The position numbers and the translations under genes were made by a program. Under the pieces are notes generated by a model. It was not told the DNA's origin and ran no database searches. It saw nothing but the letters and a program-made list of their open reading frames with translations. From positions 1-64,000 of the forward strand of contig NZ_JACJOU010000012.1 in the NCBI RefSeq assembly GCF_014695725.1: a stretch of DNA of 64,000 bases, read 5' to 3'. Source of the stretch: Microcoleus sp. FACHB-672. GTDB lineage: Bacteria; Cyanobacteriota; Cyanobacteriia; Cyanobacteriales; Oscillatoriaceae. Below are positions 26,511 to 36,700 of the stretch, piece by piece (position 1 is the first letter of the stretch; every line of letters starts with the position of its first letter).

Positions 26511-26747
26511 TCAACCGAGACGGCCTTCTTTGGGGATGTAGAATCGCTCTAGACGCAGTAGGAACAGGACGATGAATAACTGAACGATCCAAGGGGATGA
26601 GGCAAAACCCCAAAAGAAACACACAACGGCAGTTAAGGCAGCGAGAGTAAAAGAAAGGTCTTTAGAGGTTCGCAGATAAACCCAGCCGGCGAAGAAGGCG
26701 ATGGTCAGTAAAAGTAAATAAGAATATGGCAACCTCTTCACCTCCAT
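26511..26747 (-). CDS. Small membrane protein, two predicted helices
   Basis: The 78-residue product has two or three hydrophobic segments: YSYLLLLTIAFFAGWVYL (about 8-25) and a longer stretch LAALTAVVCFFWGFASSPWIVQ to FIVLFLL (about 35-65). It ends in a short basic tail (RFYIPKEGRLG). I do not recognise a family. The hydrophobic profile and plausible start support a real gene, but it could be spurious. Confidence 0.5.
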   Translation of the reverse strand: MEVKRLPYSYLLLLTIAFFAGWVYLRTSKDLSFTLAALTAVVCFFWGFASSPWIVQLFIVLFLLRLERFYIPKEGRLG

Positions 26748-27527
26748 GTATGCTAGCCAGTGGTTAGAACTGAACTGCTTTAATAAAAAGATTAGAACTT
26801 AACTGTGAAGAACTTGTGAAGGCTAAGATTTTTTTTTACCGGCACTTCAACTTCACTAACTAACGGCAAAGCTTGCCCCAACGGTGTTTTCTCAATCAAG
26901 GTAAACGCTAAGCCGTTTTTTGTAACAAAAACATTACTGAGAGATAAGCGTGTGCTACCAATGTGTCCTCTGATACCAATATAGGGTGATAATCGGCGAT
27001 CCCAAAGCCGAAGTCATACCGTTACCGTAAGCAAGTTAAGCAGTTTAGGGGGATACGCCGGCACTCAAATTCTCGATTCGTTCGGTTTGCTTTGACTTCA
27101 AAACCGGCTTGTTACGAGCTAACCAACCCCTTTAACACTTCTTCACAAACTGCGGAATATACGGATATCCTTAACAATTAATTCGGAATTTGCGGCTTGT
27201 GGTTGTTCTGAGTGTTCCCGTAATTGCTGTAGCTTTTTTGGTTAAAGAGAAACCCGACAAGCCGCAGAATCATCACCCATAAGATCAGCAACAAAACCTT
27301 AATTAAGCAGGCTAAACAATTTAGCGCGATGTGTCGGCAGTCATCGCCACAATTGATTCAAATCACTTTGACTTAAACTTCATTAGCTACCAGCTAAGAC
27401 ACGGGTCTTAACACTTCTTTACAAAATGCGGAAAATACTGAGATCACTTAATCTAAAATTCCGGATTGACAGCCGCAGTTTTTGTCAATTGTGGCGTAAC
27501 TACTTTTGCCATTTTGGGTGAGACTCC
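26748..27527. other. 780-base non-coding region with a diverged tandem duplication
   Basis: No convincing gene is seen. It contains the two-copy repeat listed at 27037-27480 and the promoter region of the SGNH hydrolase gene that starts at 27528. Confidence 0.5.
27037..27480. repeat. Diverged tandem repeat, about 170-base copies offset by 276 bases
   Basis: Copy 1 (about 27037-27204) and copy 2 (about 27313-27480) share ordered blocks at a constant offset of 275-276. TAAGCAGTTTAG (27037) corresponds to TAAACAATTTAG (27313). CTTTGACTT occurs at 27090 and 27365. AACACTTCTTCACAAACTGC (27134) corresponds to AACACTTCTTTACAAAATGC (27410). Copy 2 ends about 50 bases before the hydrolase ATG. The conserved blocks may be protein-binding sites or simply the remains of a duplication. 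Confidence 0.6.
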
Positions 27528-29150
27528 ATGCCAAACAGAATCATGACCGATGAGATGCGCGACGACAAAACGCCTGACGAGGTAGTTGTCCGCGCACAGC
27601 CGCGCCAGCCTGTTACAGATCCCACCCTGGGCATTTCCGTTTCAGTCAATCGAGAAGGCACCCCCCAACACCGGCTTGTGACAATTGGCGACTCCCTAAC
27701 ACATGGCTTTCAAAGTGGGGCCATATTTAATACAAACCTCTCCTACCCCGCCATCATTGCCTGGGAAATGGACTGGGACGAGCAATTCCGTCACCCATTG
27801 CCCTATAGCGGCTGGGGGGGATTGCCTTTTAACATGGAAGCGCTGATTCGCCGGTTAGAACAACAGTTTGGCGACAAGCTGGACTGGTGGGAATTAGCCG
27901 GTGCTGTGTTTTCAGTACATCAATATATGGCTGATGTCGAAGAGTGGTGGGAACGCGGTCCCGGTTCTCGCATTCCTAACCAAAAAGGAATTAACCACAA
28001 CTTGGCAGTTTACGGCTGGGATTTGCGCGATACTCTTTCGCGCAACGCAGATATCTGCCGGCAACTCCTCCAAGAACCCAAAGATAATTTGTTTCGCCAG
28101 ATTGTCGAGAATGCCAACGAACGCGCCGCCTTGTACGTTTTGGACTCAGCACGAGACCCTCAAGGCAAGGCACTCACGCCCCTAGAAGCGGCAGCAGAAC
28201 TGGGCAAAGACGGAACCCACGAAACCGGCACCGGCGACGGCATCGAAACGCTGATTATCTTCCTGGGCGCTAACAATGCTTTGAGCAGTGTTATTCAACT
28301 GAAGGTGGCGTGGAGCCAGGATGGTTATGACGATTTGGATCGCAAACAACAGTTTACTGTCTGGAATCCGATTCACTTTAAAAAAGAGCTAGACGAAGTT
28401 GTTGCCCAAGTCAAAAAGATCAAGGCTCGGCACGTTATTCTGACAACCGTTCCCCATGTCACGATTATCCCCCTTGCCCGTGGTGTGGGCGAGAAGGTGG
28501 CACCGGGTTCTCGATATTTCCCTCACTACACTCGCCCCTGGATTAGTGATCGAGATTTCAATCCCAAAGATCACCCGTGCATTACTGAACTGGAGGCGAG
28601 GGCAGTTGATAGCGCGATTGATCAATATAATGAAGCGATTACGGAAGCGGTACGTGGTGCCCGCAAGGACGGCTTAGATTGGTATCTTTTTGATGCTGCC
28701 GGCATCATGGATCGCTTAGCTTACCGGCGCTATATTGATGACCCCTTAGCCAGACCTGAGTGGTGGACTCCCTATGAGCTGCCTGCTGAGCTGCAAGCGC
28801 TTTCACCTGTGCCGAATTCTCGCTTTTTTACTTCAGAGGTGGTTGCCGGCCAAGCGGTTCGCACTAATGGCGGCTTATTCTCGCTTGATGGTATTCACCC
28901 AACAACGATTGGCTATGGAATATTAGCCCAAGAATTTATTAACATCATGCAGCAAGCCGGTGTGAAATTTTATCTGGGGGATGGCCGTACTGAGCGAAAT
29001 GGGCCGGTTCGGGTAGACTTCAAGCGGTTAATTGCCCTGGATACACTTATTTCTGACCCACCGCGATCACTTTCCAATCAATTGGATTTAATAGGTTGGC
29101 TTGACCAACGATTGAAAATATTTAGTCGTTTGTTAAGGCGGGGTGCTTGA
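27528..29150 (+). CDS. Large SGNH/GDSL-type hydrolase
   Basis: The 540-residue protein has the SGNH signature. TIGDSLTHGFQSG around residue 50 gives the catalytic Ser in block I. FLGANNALSS around 246 is block III with the catalytic-site Asn. LDGIHPTTIGYGILAQEF around 454 is block V with the Asp-x-x-His pair. The long insert between blocks I and III (WWELAGAVFSVHQYMADVEEWWERG) makes it much larger than usual 200-residue esterases. No signal peptide is visible, so it may be cytosolic. The substrate (ester of lipid, sugar or peptide) cannot be told. It is preceded by a diverged tandem repeat and is convergent with the CcdA-like gene. Confidence 0.8.
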   Translation: MPNRIMTDEMRDDKTPDEVVVRAQPRQPVTDPTLGISVSVNREGTPQHRLVTIGDSLTHGFQSGAIFNTNLSYPAIIAWEMDWDEQFRHPLPYSGWGGLPFNMEALIRRLEQQFGDKLDWWELAGAVFSVHQYMADVEEWWERGPGSRIPNQKGINHNLAVYGWDLRDTLSRNADICRQLLQEPKDNLFRQIVENANERAALYVLDSARDPQGKALTPLEAAAELGKDGTHETGTGDGIETLIIFLGANNALSSVIQLKVAWSQDGYDDLDRKQQFTVWNPIHFKKELDEVVAQVKKIKARHVILTTVPHVTIIPLARGVGEKVAPGSRYFPHYTRPWISDRDFNPKDHPCITELEARAVDSAIDQYNEAITEAVRGARKDGLDWYLFDAAGIMDRLAYRRYIDDPLARPEWWTPYELPAELQALSPVPNSRFFTSEVVAGQAVRTNGGLFSLDGIHPTTIGYGILAQEFINIMQQAGVKFYLGDGRTERNGPVRVDFKRLIALDTLISDPPRSLSNQLDLIGWLDQRLKIFSRLLRRGA

Positions 29151-29179
29151 CTTGGGGGTTGTGGGCTAAGGGTGATCGG

Positions 29180-29203
29180 GAATTCTGAAGAAAAACAGAA
29201 TTC
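29180..29203. terminator. Candidate bidirectional hairpin between convergent genes
   Basis: GAATTCTG at 29180-29187 pairs with CAGAATTC at 29196-29203 across an 8-base A-rich loop. It lies 30 bases beyond the hydrolase stop, in the gap to the convergent ccdA-like gene. No clear T-run follows, so terminator function is only possible. Confidence 0.4.
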
Positions 29204-29357
29204 TTGCAAAAACCGGCATTGGGGGAGAGTGCATTCAATTCAGGCAAAACCGGCTTTGAAATTAATTCGTTTACTTCACAATTCTCTATTCTCTCTTCCC
29301 CATGCCTCAGTTGTGGTGAATTCCCCCGACACAAGCCCGATTTTCTATTTCCAAGCC

Positions 29358-30215
29358 TTATGTCATCGCTGAAATTCCCCAGCGCACTCCCTCAAATAAA
29401 TAGTAGCCGCCAATTAGAATCAGCACTACGCTGGCAAAACGAATGATGGTTTGAGAGTGGTTGAGTAAAAAGCGGGTTTGTTTGACAAAACCTGTGAAGA
29501 GACTGGCAAAGAAAATAATTGCTGTATAACCCAGTGAATAACTGATCATCATCAGTGTGCTTAAAACTTGGGAACCTGTTGCGCCGCCGGCACTGAGAAC
29601 GGCAAACATAACCGGACTGGTGCAGGGAGAACTTAACAGTGCGAAGGTTAACCCGACACCATAAGGGCCGGCAATTGGTAATTTAAAATCAATTTGGGGT
29701 AAAGGCAGAGGCACAATGCCGGCTAAATTTAGCCCCATCAGCACAATAATTGCACCCACTGCAATTTGGATATAACCCCGAAAGTAAATCATCACCGCCC
29801 CAGCAAAGGAAGAAAATAACCCAAATAAGCTGAGAATGGTGACGACGCCTAAAACAAATGAGCCGGCTTTAATAAAGGCATCCCAACGAGAGGTAATTTC
29901 GCGGGTGCCGATGTAGCTGAGATTAACCGGCAGTAAGGATAAAATGCAGGGCGAGATACTCGCAATCAGTCCGCCGGCAAAGGCTAAGGGGATTAAAACG
30001 AATGGGTTATTTGTTACCTGAGACTCAAACCATCCCTGATAACTTTCGGCTACGCCGAAAACGAAATTCTCAAAAGGTTCGGATAAAAACCGCAAGTTGA
30101 GCCGACTGAGAATCAGAACCAGTAAAACTGTTCCCCCAAACAGTAACCCTAACATTATGATTTTTGAATGATTGCTTTTAGGGAAGTTTTGGGTAAACCA
30201 TTTGGTGCGATTCAT
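29358..30215 (-). CDS. ccdA: CcdA-like thiol-disulfide transporter (DsbD transmembrane family)
   Basis: The 285-residue integral membrane protein has about seven hydrophobic segments after an N-terminal anchor-like helix (IIMLGLLFGGTVLLVLIL). The two signature motifs carry the redox Cys pair: AGGLIASISPCILSLLPVNL (about residue 90) and LLSSPCTSPVMFAVLSAGG (about 195). CcdA proteins pass electrons from stromal/cytosolic thioredoxin to lumenal or periplasmic thiol proteins, for example for cytochrome c maturation. The next gene upstream on the same strand encodes a thioredoxin-like lipoprotein that is a natural partner. It may be a CcdA paralogue rather than the cytochrome-maturation one. Confidence 0.85.
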   Translation of the reverse strand: MNRTKWFTQNFPKSNHSKIIMLGLLFGGTVLLVLILSRLNLRFLSEPFENFVFGVAESYQGWFESQVTNNPFVLIPLAFAGGLIASISPCILSLLPVNLSYIGTREITSRWDAFIKAGSFVLGVVTILSLFGLFSSFAGAVMIYFRGYIQIAVGAIIVLMGLNLAGIVPLPLPQIDFKLPIAGPYGVGLTFALLSSPCTSPVMFAVLSAGGATGSQVLSTLMMISYSLGYTAIIFFASLFTGFVKQTRFLLNHSQTIIRFASVVLILIGGYYLFEGVRWGISAMT

Positions 30216-30345
30216 TTTTATTTTAGAGTTTAAATTGCAGATAAAGTTAAATTTGGTAAAATCAATAAATCAGTTGATTTTGAGTGAACTCAATCAATGA
30301 TAAATCACCAAAATTTAACCTAAAAAATTGCAGTAGATTATAAAG

Positions 30346-31098
30346 TCAATTGGTAAAGTTGCGTGGCCCTTTATAGCCGGAATAATCTGCAAGTGCCTCC
30401 AAACGAAGTCCGCCGGGAGGGTATAAATAACCGTTGATTTCCCAAGTGGGGAAAGCTCTAATATTCGCTTGCCGGCACACGTCAGTTTGAGGGTTTTTGC
30501 CGGCAGGATCGCACTCAATATAATTGATTTGGCTGGCTGCTTCTGATCCAAAGCGATAAAGCTGCCTCTCACAGGTTGAACACCAGTAAGTGCCATACAT
30601 TTTAGCGCCTGTTTGTTTGAGATGTAGGGCTAAAGCCAGTTTCCCGGGAATAGCACTGGTTTTTGTTTTTTGTTTAGCCGTGTTCAAGTTGCGTTGATAT
30701 TCTGCTACCTTTTTCTGCGCCTGGGCTTTTTTGGGATGGGTTGCCGGTACAGCTTTCATCTGCGTGATTGCTGCTTGCCACTTGCTAGAAACCAACTTCC
30801 AATCATCCGGAGATTGAGCAGTTTGCGAGAGGGTTGCCGCGCTCAAGGCTGTATCTTGCGCCCATTCAAATGGATCGGCACCGTTTGGTAAGGCAGTTTG
30901 AGCAGTTTGAGTCTTCGGTGCCGGTTTCGCCGGCGCAGATGATTTAGGTGGGGGTGCGGCTTGTGGGGGTGGGGCTGCCGGTGGAGTTGGAGGCGGTGCC
31001 GGTTCGCCACATCCAGCCACCAGTAACAGCAGCGCGATCGCTGTCGTACGGATGGTGATGGCACGTAGGCTGAGTAATTGGGCTTGCAGGGTTCTCAT
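30346..31098 (-). CDS. Lipoprotein with C-terminal thioredoxin-like domain
   Basis: The 250-residue protein has a Sec signal ending in the lipobox LLLLVAGC (Cys about 30), followed by a long Pro/Ala-rich linker (PAPPPTPPAAPPPQAAPPP). A helical stretch comes next, then a C-terminal thioredoxin-like domain (about 165-250) with YGTYWCSTCERQLYRFG, where CSTC is the redox motif, INYIECDP, NPQTDVCRQANIRAFPTW, and the cis-Pro region. This arrangement resembles the thioredoxin domain fused to bacterial VKOR proteins. It should act outside the plasma membrane or in the lumen, reduced by the neighbouring CcdA-like transporter 130 bases downstream on the same strand. Confidence 0.85.
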   Translation of the reverse strand: MRTLQAQLLSLRAITIRTTAIALLLLVAGCGEPAPPPTPPAAPPPQAAPPPKSSAPAKPAPKTQTAQTALPNGADPFEWAQDTALSAATLSQTAQSPDDWKLVSSKWQAAITQMKAVPATHPKKAQAQKKVAEYQRNLNTAKQKTKTSAIPGKLALALHLKQTGAKMYGTYWCSTCERQLYRFGSEAASQINYIECDPAGKNPQTDVCRQANIRAFPTWEINGYLYPPGGLRLEALADYSGYKGPRNFTN

Positions 31099-31269
31099 AG
31101 AGGAAGATGCTTGGCTTTTCCGAAAGGCTCGTCTTCAGTTTTAGCCTGAGAACTCCCTTAAGCGTGAGAATATCAATACTTTTTTATAATTGCGCCCTCA
31201 ATCTACTATTTTTGCAATGCGCCGGCTCACTTCAGCCTGTAAAAATGGCCGGCACTTCCCCTTCTTCAA

Positions 31270-33222
31270 TTATTCAATTGCATTTACCACTACCAAGGCT
31301 TGATTTAAAACCTCAGAAGCTTGGGCTGCTTGTTGATTTTCAGTTAAAGACTTAGCCATGTAAACTAAAATTCTTCCTTTGTCTAAGGTATTTGGGATTT
31401 TTTGGGCAACTTGTAACGCGCGTTCGACTTGTCCGGATGCAGCTAGCGACGAAGATATACTGCCAAATAATCCGTGTCTAGTCGCATCATTCTTCTGGGA
31501 ATTTGCTATCTGCAAAGCCCGTTCGACTTGCCCCAATGAAGTTAATTTAGAAACGAGGAAACTTAACAACCGAGATTGAGCAAAAGAATCAATCTCAAGC
31601 GTTTTTATCACTTGTGAAACTTTTTCAGCTTGGGCAGATGACGTTAAGTTGAAAATGATTTGACTGAACAATTCAGTTTTCAGGGAAGCAATGGAAGAAT
31701 CGACCTTGATGGTTTGCACCACCTCCAACGCCTGTTCAACTTTTCCGGCTTTTAGCAAGTTCCTAGCGATGCTAGACAGTACCCAAGGTTGACGAAATTC
31801 AGTAAGTGTTTTTACCAATTGCAAGGCGCGGTCAGTCTGTCCTAAGTCTGCCCTTTTTTCAACGATCATACGCAGCAGATCGAATTTGCGATCTTCATTA
31901 TGAATGGTTTGTACGAGTTGTAAAGATTGGGAGAAAAACGCCTCGCTTTGCTTTTCGTCACCGGCTTTGGCGTGCAAGCCGGCTAATTGAATCAATACCT
32001 GAGCTTTTGCATCGTTATCTGGTATCGTTTGCGCGACTTGTAAAGCATGGCTAAGGTGTCCTAATGATGCCATTGAACTTGCAATGCCATGCAACACAGG
32101 GCTTTTTCCATAAGGAGTTGTGATCATTCCTGCGATCTGCAAGGCGCTATTAATTTGTGCAGCTTCAACAAATTTAACAGCAATATCTCTCAACACCCCA
32201 GAGTTGCCGGTTTCATTATTATAGGTTTTGGCTAGTTGAAAAGCCTGCTCAAAGTTTTGCGTTTCAACTAACTTAGCACCAATTTTACTCACCGCATGAG
32301 CTTGCCAAGATTCAACAGAACTGCTTTGTGCAAGCTGTAAGGCTTTATCAAAGTTTCCCATTGCAGCTAATATTACAGCAATGTCGCTTAATACACGGGC
32401 TTTCTCCATTTCGTCTGAAATGGATTGTGCTGCTTGAATTGCGCGATCAGTTTGTCCTGCTTTTGCTAGCTGGATAACAACCAGCTCCAAGGCATTGCTT
32501 TTTAGAGAGTTATGTTTGATGCTTTGTGTGACTTCCAAGGCTTGATCGAGTTTTTTATCCTCTGCTAAGTTAGTGGCGATTGAATGTAATGCTGAGGCTG
32601 TGTCAATGTTACTTCTAATCATTTGTGCAACTTGCAAGGCTTGCTCAAATTTTCTGGCTTTTGCCAATTCGGAGGCAAGCTGACTCAGCATCCGGGGTTT
32701 GATGGTAATATGCGAGACGGATTGTGCGAAGTTTAAAGCCCGCTCATATTTTCCCGTTTTAACTAAGTGAGCGGCGATTTCTGAAAAGCTGTGAACCATT
32801 GGACCGGCAACCATTTTTCTGAGAAATTTATCTTGGATATTTGGTTGATGTTGCAAAGATTGAGCGAGAAGTTGCAATGCTTGCTCTGTTCTTCCCACTG
32901 CTACTAGCTTGGAAGCAATGTAACTCAATACCGCAGCTTTCTGATAGGGATCTGAGATGGTTTCTATGATCTGCAAAGATTGAGAAAACAGTTTTTCAGC
33001 TTGCTGTGTTTGTTGGAGAGAGATAAACAGGATGCCGGTTTCAGCCAAGAGGGCGGCTTTTGAGGCAAGCTTATTAAAGACGAGTAACTTCTCTTGTTCA
33101 GGACTAGGACTGAATGATAAGGCAGGGAGATTTGATGAGATGCCGAGAGTTGTGAGAAAAGGGTGAGGGATGAAGGTCGCAAAAAGGGTGATCAGGACGA
33201 GGAGGGTTTTTTGAATTCGCAT
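31270..33222 (-). CDS. Exported TPR-like repeat protein with about 15 helical repeats
   Basis: The preferred start is the ATG at 33222, giving MRIQKTLLVLITLFATFIPH, a clear Sec-type signal segment; a GTG 13 codons upstream would hide it. About 650 residues follow, nearly all built from 35-37-residue repeats with the pattern IAxxLAxxGxxxxALQxAQxI, for example LAAMGNFDKALQLAQS, MASLGHLSHALQVAQTI and LTSLGQVERALQIANS. This forms an alpha-solenoid for protein binding. No catalytic domain is present. It stands alone between the thioredoxin lipoprotein and the chlH region. Partner unknown. Confidence 0.75.
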   Translation of the reverse strand: MRIQKTLLVLITLFATFIPHPFLTTLGISSNLPALSFSPSPEQEKLLVFNKLASKAALLAETGILFISLQQTQQAEKLFSQSLQIIETISDPYQKAAVLSYIASKLVAVGRTEQALQLLAQSLQHQPNIQDKFLRKMVAGPMVHSFSEIAAHLVKTGKYERALNFAQSVSHITIKPRMLSQLASELAKARKFEQALQVAQMIRSNIDTASALHSIATNLAEDKKLDQALEVTQSIKHNSLKSNALELVVIQLAKAGQTDRAIQAAQSISDEMEKARVLSDIAVILAAMGNFDKALQLAQSSSVESWQAHAVSKIGAKLVETQNFEQAFQLAKTYNNETGNSGVLRDIAVKFVEAAQINSALQIAGMITTPYGKSPVLHGIASSMASLGHLSHALQVAQTIPDNDAKAQVLIQLAGLHAKAGDEKQSEAFFSQSLQLVQTIHNEDRKFDLLRMIVEKRADLGQTDRALQLVKTLTEFRQPWVLSSIARNLLKAGKVEQALEVVQTIKVDSSIASLKTELFSQIIFNLTSSAQAEKVSQVIKTLEIDSFAQSRLLSFLVSKLTSLGQVERALQIANSQKNDATRHGLFGSISSSLAASGQVERALQVAQKIPNTLDKGRILVYMAKSLTENQQAAQASEVLNQALVVVNAIE

Positions 33223-33261
33223 AGTTTCCAGGGGAATAAATGGTTGATTTTGTGCCGGCAC

Positions 33262-33711
33262 ACACCGACGATTAACTATTCACCCCTGCCGGTTTCATTT
33301 CCATAAAAAATCAGACAGCCGGTTTCATCATTCAATCGGATTTACTACGCAATTTCGGCAAACGCCTTCATGGCATAAGCTAGGCAACTCATTAAAGTAG
33401 CGATACGTTTACATCTACATCAAGCAATTACTTTTGTTTTTCCTGATGCACCTCATTTTGACTTGCGCTTCACTACAATTTACAAATCACAATCCAGCGC
33501 ATTGAGAAGCCAAAAGCACCTTTCCGTTGGAAAACCTGTCAGCTTTCCTCTCATCAAAGCAGAAACTTTTAGCTGGTCAATTCTAAGCAATTCCGCCGCT
33601 TTAGTTTGAGTGAGGTGGCGTTCAAGTAAAAATGAATGTTGAATACTTCTGCACTCGCCTGAAACACCCCTTAAGATCAAAGGTGAAGAAATACTTCGGG
33701 GTTGGAGCTAT
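33262..33711. other. Intergenic region upstream of the chlH paralogue
   Basis: Apart from the HTH remnant at 33480-33680 no gene is seen. The last 30 bases before 33712 should hold the ribosome-binding site and promoter of the chlH-type gene; GGGGTTGGAGC lies about 6 bases before its ATG. Confidence 0.35.
33480..33680 (-). pseudogene. Remnant of an XRE/HigA-type helix-turn-helix antitoxin
   Basis: The 66-residue frame contains LTQTKAAELLRIDQLKVSALMRGKLTGFPTERCFWLLNAL, a clear match to the HTH of small HigA-like antitoxins. The N-terminal part (MILRGVSGECRSIQHSF) does not look like the family, and the end stops just where homologues continue with a beta strand. No toxin gene is beside it, since the next gene is the divergent chlH. 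It is best read as the decayed remnant of a toxin-antitoxin pair, though expression of the HTH piece cannot be excluded. Confidence 0.55.
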
Positions 33712-36700
33712 ATGAAACGCATCGTTTTGATTGCTGGGTTTGAATCGTTCAACACCGGCTTATACCGGCAAGCGGCGAAACTGGCAACTGCTCGCTGTCC
33801 AGATTTGGATATTCGGGTATTTAGTGATCGTGACATCTCCAGCCAACCAGAGGTGATCGCAACGGCTTTGCAAGAGGCGGATGTATTCTTTGGTAGCCTG
33901 CTATTTGATTACGATCAGGTGCTTTGGCTGCGTGATCGCACGCAACATATCCCCATTCGCTTAGTATTTGAGTCGGCGCTGGAATTGATGAGCTTGACGC
34001 AGATCGGGGCGTTCAAAATTGGGGATAAACCCAAGGGAATGCCGAAGCCGGTTAAGTTTATTTTGGACAAATTTAGCAATGGCAAAGAGGAAGATAAACT
34101 TGCGGGATATATTAGCTTTTTAAAGACAGGGCCAAAACTTTTAAAATATGTGCCGGTGCAAAAAGTTCAAGACTTACGCAACTGGTTGATTATTTATGGT
34201 TATTGGAATGCCGGCGGTTCTGAAAATGTGGCCTCTATGTTTTGGACGTTGGCAGAGAAATATTTGGGGTTAAAGGTTGGGGAAATTCCGCTGCCGGTGG
34301 AAACTCCAAACATGGGATTATTGCATCCAAATTATCCCGGTTATTTTGAATCACCCCGTCACTATTTAGAGTGGTATCAGCAGAGAGCCAAAGAGCAAGA
34401 ATCTACCCAATGCCCAATCCCCGATGCCCGATGCCCCATTGTTGGTATTTTATTATATCGCAAACACGTTATTACAAAACAGCCTTATATTCCCCAAATG
34501 ATCCGTCATTTTGAAGCAGCAGGATTAATTCCTTTGCCAATATTTATTAATGGTGTTGAAGGTCATGTTGCGGTTAGAGATTGGATCACAACCGCTTATG
34601 AAACGGAACAGCGCCGGCAGGGTAATAATGAGACGTTATCTTTATCTAAGGATGCCGTAGAAGTCGATGCAATTGTTTCTACAATTGGCTTTCCTTTAGT
34701 TGGGGGTCCTGCCGGTTCAATGGAAGCGGGCCGGCAAGTGGAAGTTGCGAAGCGTATTCTGTCTGCTAAAAATGTACCCTACATTGTTGCGGCACCTTTA
34801 TTAATTCAAGATATTCACTCTTGGACTCGCAAAGGAGTTGGAGGATTGCAAAGTGTTGTTTTATATGCTCTACCCGAATTAGATGGGGCAATTGATACGG
34901 TTCCGCTTGGGGGTTTAGTCGGAGAAGATATTTATTTGGTTCCGGAACGGTTGGAACGTTTAACCGGCAGATTAAAATGCTGGATTGAATTAAGAAAAAC
35001 AAAGCCAGAAAATCGGCGAATTGCCATCATTTTATATGGGTTCCCGCCTGGATATGGTGCAACCGGCACTGCAGCTTTATTAAATGTGCCGAAATCGCTT
35101 CTGAAGTTCCTTCACGCACTCAAAGAACAAGGTTACAGCGTTGGAGAATTACCCGAAAATGGGGAAGAATTAATCCGTTGGGTGAAAGAGGCGGATGAAG
35201 GAACCACTGATGCACAAAGATTAACACAGATGGAAAGTCAAGATATTGGCGTTGAGCAGCGTCTATCTGCGGTTAATACTGTTAATGTTAAAACTTTAGA
35301 GGAATGGTTAGGGTATCTGCTTAAAACCCGCATTGAGAAGCAGTGGCAATCTCTGACAGGTGCCGGCATCAAAACTGATGGAGATGAATTTCAGATTGGG
35401 GGTGTGCAGTTGGGGAATGTTTGGATTGGGGTGCAGCCTCCTTTAGGGGTTGCCGGTGATCCCATGCGGTTAATGTTTGAGCGGGATTTAACGCCACACC
35501 CTCAATATGCTGCGTTCTATAAATGGCTGCAAAACGATTTTAATGCCCATGCAGTTGTTCACTTCGGAATGCACGGCACAGTTGAATGGTTGCCCGGATC
35601 TCCTCTGGGAAACACCGGCTATTCTTGGTCAGATATTCTCTTAGGAAACTTACCGAATCTCTATATTTATGCAGCGAATAACCCCTCGGAATCAATTTTA
35701 GCAAAACGTCGCGGTTACGGGGTCTTAATTTCGCATAACGTCCCGCCATACGGACGTGCCGGCTTGTATAAAGAATTAATGACTCTCAGAGATTTAATTT
35801 CCGAATACCGAGAAGATCCGCAGAAAAACTCTGCATTGCAAGAAGCAATTTGCAAGAAAATTATAGATGCCGGCGTTGAAGCAGATTGTCCCTTTGAAGA
35901 TGCCAAAAAATTTGGGATTGCTTTCACACCAGAAAATGCAAGGATGTTCAGTAAAGAAGCACTTTCACAGTATTTTGTCAAGATTTATGAATACCTACAA
36001 ATTGTAGAACAACGGCTGTTTTCCTCTGGTTTGCACACCTTTGGAGAACCGCCGAATGAAGAAGCCTTAAAATCCTATCTTAATGCTTACTTTGGAGAAG
36101 ATAACTCAGGAGATGCTATAAAGACTGCCGGCTCCAAAAATGGCAATTCGTCAACAAATGGGGGTGCAATTGAAAAACTAGAAGCCGCTTTCAAAATTCA
36201 AACTTTACTCGCACAAACGACAGATGAATTAACCAATCTTTTACGGGGATTAAATGGTGAATATATCCCCCCGGCACCGGGCGGTGATTTGTTACGAGAT
36301 GGCCCTGGTGTGCTACCAACAGGGCGCAATATTCATGCTTTAGATCCTTATCGGATGCCCTCGCCGGCAGCTTATGAGCGCGGTCGAGAAATTGCCCAAA
36401 AAATTATTGCCCAGCATTTGCAAGAAAATGGCAAATATCCCGAAACAGTTGCCGTCATGCTATGGGGATTGGATGCGATTAAAACCAAGGGAGAATCCCT
36501 GGGAATTTTGCTAGAATTAGTTGGAGCGGAACCTGTGAAAGAAGGCACAGGGCGAATTGTTTGCTATCAGTTAAAGCCCTTATTAGAAGTGGGTCATCCC
36601 CGCATTGACGTTTTAGCAAATCTGTCGGGAATTTTCCGAGATAGCTTTGTCAATATTATTGAATTGCTGGATGATTTATTTCAACGTGCTGCTGATGCAG

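Noticed and set aside
30315-30596. Minus-strand frame of 93 residues overlapping the thioredoxin-like lipoprotein gene.
   Set aside because: It lies in a different frame of a well-supported gene and shows no motif.
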